From Roseicyclus persicicus (GTDB lineage: Bacteria; Pseudomonadota; Alphaproteobacteria; Rhodobacterales; Rhodobacteraceae), in assembly GCF_012395815.1 (NCBI RefSeq), contig NZ_JAAZQQ010000007.1, positions 1-64,000 of the forward strand: 64,000 nucleotides of DNA. The letters run 5' to 3'. Both the position numbers and the translations under genes were made by a program. Below the pieces are notes generated by a model. That model ran no database searches. It had not been told where the DNA came from and worked only from the letters and a program-made list of their open reading frames with translations. Positions 58,235 through 64,000 of this stretch are shown here, piece by piece; position 1 is the first letter of the stretch; each line of letters opens with the position of its first letter.

Positions 58235-60478
58235 ATGTCCCGTCGATCTGAGCCGCGGGCGCCGGGCCGGGCCGGGGCCGGGATGCGCCGGGCGCTGCTC
58301 CTGCTCGGGCTGGGGATGACGGCACTGATGCTGCTCCTGGCCTGGGCCGCGCCGCCGGTGCTCGACCGGGTCCGCGACCTGGTGTTCGACGGCTACCAGC
58401 GCGCCAGCCCGCGCCCCTACGACCCCTCGGTGCCGGTGCACATCATCGACATCGACGAGGCCGCGCTCGACCTTTACGGGCAATGGCCCTGGCCGCGCTC
58501 CTACCTCGCGGCGCTGACCGACCGGCTGGTCGACCACGGCGCGGCGGCGGTCGGCTACGACGTCCTGTTCGCCGAGCCCGACCGCACCTCGCCCGAGCGC
58601 ATCGTTGAAAGCTGGAGCCGCTTTGCCGAGGGCATCCCGCCGGCGCTGCCCGACCTCGGCCTGCCGCCGCACGACGCGCGCTTCGCCGCGGCGCTGGCGG
58701 GGCGGCCGGTCGTGCTGGGGCTTGCGGGCGCCGCCGAGGGCGAGGCCCCCGTGGCCCGCGCGGGCGTGGCGGTGACCGGGCGGGTTCCCGACCGGATCAC
58801 GCGCTTCCCCGCCGCGGTCGGCAACCTGCCCGAGCTGACCGCCGCGGCGGCGGGGCTGGGCACCATCTCGCTCGGGCGCACCGTCGACGGGGTCTCGCGC
58901 CGGGTGCCGATGGTCACCGACATCGGCGGCGTCCTGATGCCCGCCTTCTCGGCCGAGCTGTTGCGGGTGGCGCAGGGCGCGGGCGGGCATGTCCTGCGCA
59001 CCTCCGAGGCCTCGGGCGAGGTCTCGGGCGGGGTGGCCAGCGCCGTGGGCATGCGCATCGGCGCGGTCGAGTTCCCGGTCGAGGCCGACGCCCAGTTCCG
59101 CATCCACTTCGCCGGGCAACAGGCGGCCCGCGTCACCCCGGTGGGCGAGGTGCTGGCTGCGGACGGCATCGACGCGCGGCTGGCCGACCGGATCGCGGGG
59201 CGGATCGTGCTGGTGGGCTCCTCGGCCGAGGGGCTGTTCGACATCCGCACCACGCCGCTCGACGGGCAGGTGGCGGGCGTCGTCCTCCATGCCGAGATCC
59301 TCGAGCAGATCCTGTCCGGCCAGTTCCTGTCCCGCCCCGACTGGATGCCCGGGCTCGAGGTGCTGCTGGTGCTGGTGGCGGGCCTCGTGCTGACGGTGCT
59401 GCAGTGGCAGGACCGGCCGCTCCGGGGGTTGGTCGCCGCGCTGGCGCTGGCGGGGGGCGCAGTGCTGGGCGGGCTCGTCGCCTTCGACCGGGCGGGGCTT
59501 TTGTTCGACCCGATCCTGCCGGTGCTGACGGTGCTGACGGTCTACCTGCCGGGCACCACGCTGGGCCTGTTCGCCAAGGAACGCGCGCGCCGGGCGATCC
59601 GCGACCGCTTCGCCTATTTCCTGCCGCCCACCCTGATCGGCCGGATCGAGGCCGACCCCGAGGCCGCCCTGACCCCCGGCGGGGCCGAGCGCGAGCTGAC
59701 CATCCTGTTCGCCGACATGCGCGGCTTTTCCACCGTGACCGAGGGGATGCCGCCCGACCGGGTGGTGGCGCTGGTCAACACCTGGCTGTCGGCGCTTGCC
59801 GAGGCGCTGGTCGCCCATGGCGCCACCATCGACAAGTTCATGGGCGACGCGGTGATGGCGTTCTGGAACGCGCCTATCGCACGGGCCGACCACGCCGCGG
59901 CGGGGCTGGGCGCCATCGCCGGGCTGGAGGCGGCGGCGGCGCGGGCCAACGCGGCGCTGGCCGCGCAGGGGCTGCCGCCGGTCGCGCTGGGGATCGGGGT
60001 GAACACCGGGCCAGCCTCGGTCGGGCTGATGGGGTCGCGCGACCGGCTCAGCTACACCGCCATCGGCGACAGCGTGACGCTGGCCGCCCGGCTCGAGGGG
60101 CTGACGCGGATCTACGGGGTGCCGAACTGCGTCGGCGACGCCACCATCGCGGCGCTGCCGCCGGACCTGCGGGCGGTGCAGCTCGACCGGATCGCGGCCA
60201 AGGGCCTGTCGCGGGCCGCGCCCGTGCACCTGGTGCTGCCCGCCGCGACCGAGGGGCTGGAGAGCTTCGCCGCCACGCTGGAGGTGGCGCGCGCGGCCTA
60301 TCTCGCGCGGAACTGGACCACCGCCGAGGACCGGTTCACCGATCTCGCGCAGCTACGGGTGGGGTTCTGCGACACGCCGCGCCTGGCGCAGCTCTACCTC
60401 GACCGGATCGCGGGCTTCCTGCGCCAGCCGCCGCCGCCCGACTGGGACGGGGCGGAACAGGCGCTGGCCAAGCGCTGA
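58235..60478 (+). CDS. CHASE2-domain class III adenylate/guanylate cyclase
   Basis: A 747-residue membrane receptor cyclase. One N-terminal helix (about 19-41), a periplasmic CHASE2 sensor (VPVHIIDIDEAALDLYGQWPWPRSYLAALTDRLVDHGAAAVGYDVLFAEPDR ...), three helices (about 365-450) and a class III catalytic domain: ELTILFADMRGFSTV and KFMGDAVMAFWNAP carry the two metal aspartates, LSYTAIGDSVTLAARLEGL the transition-state region. Lys before FMGD with Thr in YTAIGD fits the class IIIb K-T type. ATG 58235 follows GGGGGAGGCC. Upstream gene binds cyclic nucleotides; FecR and TPR-barrel genes converge from the other side. Confidence 0.93.
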   Translation: MSRRSEPRAPGRAGAGMRRALLLLGLGMTALMLLLAWAAPPVLDRVRDLVFDGYQRASPRPYDPSVPVHIIDIDEAALDLYGQWPWPRSYLAALTDRLVDHGAAAVGYDVLFAEPDRTSPERIVESWSRFAEGIPPALPDLGLPPHDARFAAALAGRPVVLGLAGAAEGEAPVARAGVAVTGRVPDRITRFPAAVGNLPELTAAAAGLGTISLGRTVDGVSRRVPMVTDIGGVLMPAFSAELLRVAQGAGGHVLRTSEASGEVSGGVASAVGMRIGAVEFPVEADAQFRIHFAGQQAARVTPVGEVLAADGIDARLADRIAGRIVLVGSSAEGLFDIRTTPLDGQVAGVVLHAEILEQILSGQFLSRPDWMPGLEVLLVLVAGLVLTVLQWQDRPLRGLVAALALAGGAVLGGLVAFDRAGLLFDPILPVLTVLTVYLPGTTLGLFAKERARRAIRDRFAYFLPPTLIGRIEADPEAALTPGGAERELTILFADMRGFSTVTEGMPPDRVVALVNTWLSALAEALVAHGATIDKFMGDAVMAFWNAPIARADHAAAGLGAIAGLEAAAARANAALAAQGLPPVALGIGVNTGPASVGLMGSRDRLSYTAIGDSVTLAARLEGLTRIYGVPNCVGDATIAALPPDLRAVQLDRIAAKGLSRAAPVHLVLPAATEGLESFAATLEVARAAYLARNWTTAEDRFTDLAQLRVGFCDTPRLAQLYLDRIAGFLRQPPPPDWDGAEQALAKR

Positions 60479-60501
60479 CACCGGCGTCGCCGCTGCCGTC
60501 G

Positions 60502-61272
60502 TCAGCCGCCTTCGCCCCCGCTGCCACCGCCCAGCACCTCCATCAGGAAGTTGACGAAGGCGTCGTCGTCGAACAGCGCGGGGTCGAATTCTTCGCCCTC
60601 GGGCGACACCGGCCCGCGGTCCGACGGGTTCGGCCCGCCGATCCCGGTGCCCGGCCCGGACCCGGGCCCGAGCGGCGGCAGCCCGTCGAGGAGCCGCAGC
60701 AGATCGGCGAGGAACGCCCCCGACACCGAGCCCATGTAGCCGCCCGGCCCCAGCACCCCGCCCTGGCGGCTGGTGCAGCTGCGGGTGCCGCCCACGGTGA
60801 TGCAGAGCCGGTCGCCGGCGATGAAGATCGCGTAGGTCTCGGACCCGCGGTGCAGGACCAGCGTGGTGGAGCCGCGGATGCCGATCGAGGCGGTGGGGGT
60901 GGTGATCGTCGCCTCCTGCCCGCGCGACAGGGTGCCGCCGATGAAGCGCAACGCGCCCTCGGTCAGACGCAGGCCCATCTCGCCCGCGCCGGTGGCCGGG
61001 TCGAACACGAAGCGGTCGAGCACGATGGTGGTGTTCGGCGCCAGCGTCAGGGTGCTCTGGTCGAGGAATAGGAGTTGGCCCCGCCCGCTGGCGGAGCTGG
61101 CCACGGTCTCGTCCTGCACCAGCCCCGTGCCGATGGCGAGGGTGCGCGTGGCGGCGCCGGGCGGCGTGCCGCGGAGCGTGGGTTCGGACGAGGCGACGGT
61201 GCCGATCTGCTGGGCCGCCGCGGGGGCGGCGAGCAGGGCGGTCAGGCACAGCAGGGGCAGGAGGCGCGGCAT
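60502..61272 (-). CDS. Secreted FecR-domain protein
   Basis: A 256-residue exported protein (signal peptide MPRLLPLLCLTALLAAPAAAQ). The FecR domain reads GQLLFLDQSTLTLAPNTTIVLDRFVFDP ... GLRLTEGALRFIGGTLSRGQEATITTPTASIGIRGSTTLVL, followed by a two-Cys strand pair and a Gly/Pro-rich acidic tail. There is no anti-sigma helical part or TonB system here; this is the free-standing FecR type. It is 1 base downstream of the TPR-barrel gene, in one operon, and converges with the cyclase gene. Confidence 0.88.
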   Translation of the reverse strand: MPRLLPLLCLTALLAAPAAAQQIGTVASSEPTLRGTPPGAATRTLAIGTGLVQDETVASSASGRGQLLFLDQSTLTLAPNTTIVLDRFVFDPATGAGEMGLRLTEGALRFIGGTLSRGQEATITTPTASIGIRGSTTLVLHRGSETYAIFIAGDRLCITVGGTRSCTSRQGGVLGPGGYMGSVSGAFLADLLRLLDGLPPLGPGSGPGTGIGGPNPSDRGPVSPEGEEFDPALFDDDAFVNFLMEVLGGGSGGEGG

Positions 61273-61273
61273 C

Positions 61274-62521
61274 TCAGAACTCCCATCCGATCTGGACCCC
61301 GTAGAAGGTCTCGGTCTGCACGAAGCCGAAGCCGAAATCGCGCTCCATCCGGCCGCCGCGGAGGTCGAGGAACACCGCCTCGGTCACATAGGCCCGCAAG
61401 GCCCCGCCATAGAGCGTGTCGGTGGTCTCGGAGGTGAAGAAGCCGAAATCCTCCTCGACCACGGCGCGCTGCACGAAGGCGCCCACCTCCCAGTTCCGGG
61501 GCAGGGCGCCCCGCAGCGCGCCGCCGCCGATGTCGAAGCTGTGCTGCGCCTCGATCCGCAGGCTGTGGGTGGTCTCGACCAGGCCGAAGTCGAAATCCTC
61601 CTGCCGCCAGCCCAGCGTGGCGCGGATCCGCGTGTCGCGCGAGGGCCGGTAGCCGGCCCCCAGCCGCGCGTCGTGGAAGCGGAACCCCTGGGAGAAGGAA
61701 TTGACCGGATCGGCCTCGCCCGCCTGCAGGTCGGCATAGACCGTCCAGCGGGCGTCGATCGGGTTCTGGTAGGCCAGGCCGATGGCGACGCTGTCGTAGC
61801 CGTCGGTGAAGAACACCGAATCCTCGCGCAGCCAGGTCAGTTCCACGTAGGGCTGCAGCCGCGGCCCGTAGGCATCCCCGGCCAGCCGGAACTCGGGGCC
61901 GCTGCGCAGCCGCGTCACCTCGCGCTGGGAAAAGGTCTGCTCGCCCGGCAGGTAGGCGGCGTAGCTGAGCGCGGTCACCCACTGGGTCGCGTGACGGTCG
62001 CCGAGGTCGATCCGCCATTCCAGCGCGGCGCTGCCGAAGCCGCCCTGCAGGTCGGCCTCCCGCGTCCAGCCGCGCCCCAGCGCCACGAAGCCCTGCAGCT
62101 GCTGCGGCGCGTCGCGCTCGGCGGTCTCGTCGCGGTAGCGGGCGACCTGCGCCGCCTGCTCGGGCGTCAGCGCGCCCGACGCCTCGGCGGCGGCGAGGTG
62201 GTAGGCGGCCACGTCGTAGGCCCCGAGGGCGAAATAGGCGATGGCCAGCTCGATCCGCGCGCCGACGTTGCGCGGCTCGAGGTCGACGAAGCGTTCCAGC
62301 GTCGCCGCCGCGGCCTCGAAGTCGCGCAGCTGCACCGACAGCCGGGCGTATTGCAGCATCAGGGCGCGGTCGGCGGGGGCGGCCAGAAGCTGGGCAAAGA
62401 CCGCCTGCCGCTGGCTCTCGAGCGCGGGCGCCTGGGCGGCGGCGGGACCGGCCAGCGCCAGGGTGGCGGCGACGGCCAGGGCGGTACAGGTCGGCAGGAC
62501 ACGGGACAGTGCAAAGGCCAT
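61274..62521 (-). CDS. TPR-containing outer membrane beta-barrel protein
   Basis: A 415-residue protein: signal peptide, two or three TPR helices (about 35-130: ALMLQYARLSVQLRDFEAAAATLERFVDLEPRNVGARIELAIAYFALGAYDVAAYHL) and a C-terminal region of alternating aromatic strands (about 150-415) ending in ...YGVQIGWEF, a terminal Phe typical of outer membrane barrels. ATG 62521 follows GGAGGGTGAC. With FecR and the CHASE2 cyclase it forms a set often seen together, suggesting an envelope-sensing system in which FecR and the barrel lie outside the inner membrane. Confidence 0.82.
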   Translation of the reverse strand: MAFALSRVLPTCTALAVAATLALAGPAAAQAPALESQRQAVFAQLLAAPADRALMLQYARLSVQLRDFEAAAATLERFVDLEPRNVGARIELAIAYFALGAYDVAAYHLAAAEASGALTPEQAAQVARYRDETAERDAPQQLQGFVALGRGWTREADLQGGFGSAALEWRIDLGDRHATQWVTALSYAAYLPGEQTFSQREVTRLRSGPEFRLAGDAYGPRLQPYVELTWLREDSVFFTDGYDSVAIGLAYQNPIDARWTVYADLQAGEADPVNSFSQGFRFHDARLGAGYRPSRDTRIRATLGWRQEDFDFGLVETTHSLRIEAQHSFDIGGGALRGALPRNWEVGAFVQRAVVEEDFGFFTSETTDTLYGGALRAYVTEAVFLDLRGGRMERDFGFGFVQTETFYGVQIGWEF

Positions 62522-62653
62522 GTCACCCTCCGGACGGGAACAACCACGCGAAACAGCGTCAGGCTAGGCACCGAAAGCGCTTCGAATCAACACCGGCGTG
62601 CGCCGAACCCGCGCCCGGGCCGCGATTGCGTCCTTGCGGCAACGCCCGGCCGG

Positions 62654-63472
62654 TCAGTCGCCCAGCTTGGCGTGGATCTCGTCGAGGTCGATCTCGCCCA
62701 CCGGCATCTTGTTGCCGGGGTTCTCGAAGTCGTATTTGAACAGCTCGAAATCGCGGTGGTAGATCTCGTAGACGAGGTGCATGGCGAGGTCGTCGAAATA
62801 GGCCTCGACGGGGTGTTCGCGCTTCGGCCCGTGCCCTTCGCTCTCGTTGAAGCGCGGCACCGCCTTGAGGTCGACGGGCTGCCGCGTGTCGATCGCGTCC
62901 AGCACCTGCTGCATGCCCTCGTCGAACTTCTCGGTCCAGAAGATGCGGTCGTAGCGGCCGCCGTTGGCGATCAGCGTCGAGATGTGGCCCGCCATGGCGG
63001 ACCAGTGGATGTCGGGCTCCATCGGGCGGCGCCAGCGGATGGTGTCGCGGGCGAACAGCAAAAAGCGCCGGAACGACGCGATCTGGTCGAACTCGCCCTT
63101 GCCATCCTCGCCGCCTACCTCGATCCCGTACTTCTGGATCAGGAGCGGCACCAGGTTGCCCCGGTAGCGCTTGCCGTTGCGCTGGATGCCGCAGATCTTG
63201 TCGAAAAACGACGACAGGATGCGGGTGTAGGGGTTGCGCACGCAGGTGAAGGTGAAGGACTTGTGCGCCTTCACGTTGCCCTCGATCAGGGGCTGGCTGG
63301 CCTCGATCGACCACTTGTGCAACCCCGACGTCGCATCGTGGATGTCACCGTCGTAGTAGGTGCCGTGGTCGGAGTAGTACATGATCTGCCCGATGGTCGA
63401 GCAGGCGCATTTCGGCACCACGCGGTAGACCACGCTTTCGCTTTCCGTCATCCAGGTTCCGGGAAACCCCAT
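62654..63472 (-). CDS. Sulfotransferase family 2-like protein
   Basis: A 272-residue protein with the carbohydrate-sulfotransferase pattern: 5'-phosphosulfate loop YRVVPKCACSTIGQIMYY near the N-terminus and 3'-phosphate motif FTCVRNPYTRILSSFFDKI. ATG 63472 follows GAGGCGAGGGC and puts the PAPS loop close to the start as in relatives; the upstream ATG at 63553 adds 27 residues without support. Divergent from a GT14-type glycosyltransferase; both probably act on a surface glycan. Confidence 0.8.
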   Translation of the reverse strand: MGFPGTWMTESESVVYRVVPKCACSTIGQIMYYSDHGTYYDGDIHDATSGLHKWSIEASQPLIEGNVKAHKSFTFTCVRNPYTRILSSFFDKICGIQRNGKRYRGNLVPLLIQKYGIEVGGEDGKGEFDQIASFRRFLLFARDTIRWRRPMEPDIHWSAMAGHISTLIANGGRYDRIFWTEKFDEGMQQVLDAIDTRQPVDLKAVPRFNESEGHGPKREHPVEAYFDDLAMHLVYEIYHRDFELFKYDFENPGNKMPVGEIDLDEIHAKLGD

Positions 63473-63612
63473 GCCCTCGCCTCGTTCCGTTGTCGTGTGC
63501 CCGGCCCCGCCGGCGTCGTCGCCATAAAGAGCAAACAAGACGTGCGTCTTCAATCTGCGTTAGGTATTGGTATGGGAACAAAAAGGAAAGATTGAGGCGA
63601 GCTGTTTCCGGC

Positions 63613-64000
63613 ATGGCGAAGATAGCCTTCATCCTGCTCTGCCATAAGGATGTCCCCGCGATCATCCGCCAGGCGCAGCGCCTGACGGCGACGGGCGACT
63701 GCGTCTCGATCCACTTCGACGCCCGGTCCAAGGCGGCGGACTACGCCATGCTGACCGAGGCGCTGGCCGACAACCCCGCCGTCGCCTTCGCGCGCAAGCG
63801 GGTGAAATGCGGCTGGGGCGCCTGGAGCCTCGTGCGCGCCACGCTGAACGCGCTCGAGGTCGCCGAGGAGCGGTTCGCCGACGCCACCCATTTCTACATG
63901 CTGTCGGGCGACTGCATGTCGGTGAAATCGGCGGCCTACGCCCATGCCTTCCTCGACGCGCACGACCGCGACTACATCGAGAGCTTCGACTTCTTCACCT
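63613..64000 (+). CDS. GT14-type (core-2/I-branching-like) glycosyltransferase, 5' part
   Basis: The first 129 codons of a gene that runs off the window. MAKIAFILLCHKDVPAIIRQAQRLTATGDCVSIHFDARSK, VKCGWGAWSLVRATLNALEVA and ATHFYMLSGDCMSVKSAAYAHAFLDAHDRDYIESFDFF match the N-terminal half of the bacterial core-2/I-branching beta-GlcNAc transferase-like family common in Rhodobacteraceae, with SGDCM as the acidic nucleotide-sugar site. The start follows GCTGTTTCCGGC, a weak ribosome-binding site. It shares a 140-base divergent region with the sulfotransferase. Confidence 0.82.
   Translation, partial: MAKIAFILLCHKDVPAIIRQAQRLTATGDCVSIHFDARSKAADYAMLTEALADNPAVAFARKRVKCGWGAWSLVRATLNALEVAEERFADATHFYMLSGDCMSVKSAAYAHAFLDAHDRDYIESFDFFT

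Noticed and set aside
56255-60229. 1324-codon open frame on the minus strand opposite the kinase and cyclase genes
   Set aside because: Same reason: composition artefact of GC-rich codons on the opposite strand; it also runs through the palindrome array and intergenic DNA.

Overview
The window looks like chromosomal DNA of a Rhodobacteraceae member (Roseobacter/Rhodovulum/Paracoccus-like Alphaproteobacteria). The support is the very high GC content with G/C-ending codons, a complete Rhodobacter capsulatus-type gene transfer agent (GTA) head-tail cluster, the Irr-fabA-fabB-fabI arrangement, and several secreted families I associate with this group. I saw no rRNA, tRNA or CRISPR array. All product calls rest on reading translated sequence and recognising motifs; no database search was run.

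Layout. 0-4.9 kb: the tail of an IS5-type transposase abuts galU (minus strand). A divergent three-gene operon follows (gpsA, a HAD phosphatase, ggpS) that should make the compatible solute glucosylglycerol, and then an array of perfect palindromes. 5-6.4 kb: trigger factor. 6.6-13 kb: three genes sharing a secreted Cys-containing, DD-rich domain (five copies in total). They are interleaved with a soluble sugar dehydrogenase, the rplI-rpsR-rpsF operon and a short Flp-pilin-like gene. The last of the three joins a pilin-like N-terminus to this domain through 20 Thr-Pro dipeptides. 13.1-18.4 kb: fatty-acid synthesis genes fabD, (a membrane-anchored protein), fabG, acpP, fabF, then mltG. 18.7-33.7 kb: the GTA structural cluster, g1 to g15 plus a DUF2793 gene, tightly packed with many ATGA/GTGA overlaps. 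I see no integrase, lysis or replication gene in it.

33.8-41.6 kb: cysE, a capsule-transferase-like gene, typA, a second palindrome array, the Fur-family regulator irr, divergent fabA-fabB-fabI, and a sulfotransferase translationally coupled to fabI. 41.7-46.9 kb: a second sugar dehydrogenase with a small c-type cytochrome, a SlyD-type isomerase, and a haloacid dehalogenase/hydrolase/PLP-lyase operon. 47-53.8 kb: an MFS exporter with a palindromic operator, pcaD-pcaB without the rest of the protocatechuate pathway, a zinc alcohol dehydrogenase, an enolase-superfamily dehydratase and a FadR-type regulator with its own operator. 53.9-57.3 kb: an OmpA lipoprotein, an AraC-MGMT fusion, nth, an adenosine-kinase-like gene and a third palindrome array. 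57.4-62.5 kb: a membrane cyclic-nucleotide-binding protein, a CHASE2 class III cyclase, a FecR-domain protein and a TPR/beta-barrel outer membrane protein, together a probable envelope signalling module. 62.6-64 kb: a sulfotransferase divergent from a GT14-type glycosyltransferase cut by the window end.

Themes. Two type II fatty-acid loci (13-17 kb and 38-41 kb) supply most of the pathway. Several genes point to surface polysaccharide modification (two sulfotransferases, a KpsC-like protein, GT14). The most unusual signals are the pilin-like/stalk/adhesin-like protein with a G-x4-D-W processing motif instead of G-x4-E-Y, the tandem perfect-palindrome arrays 3' of three unrelated genes, and the cyclase module.
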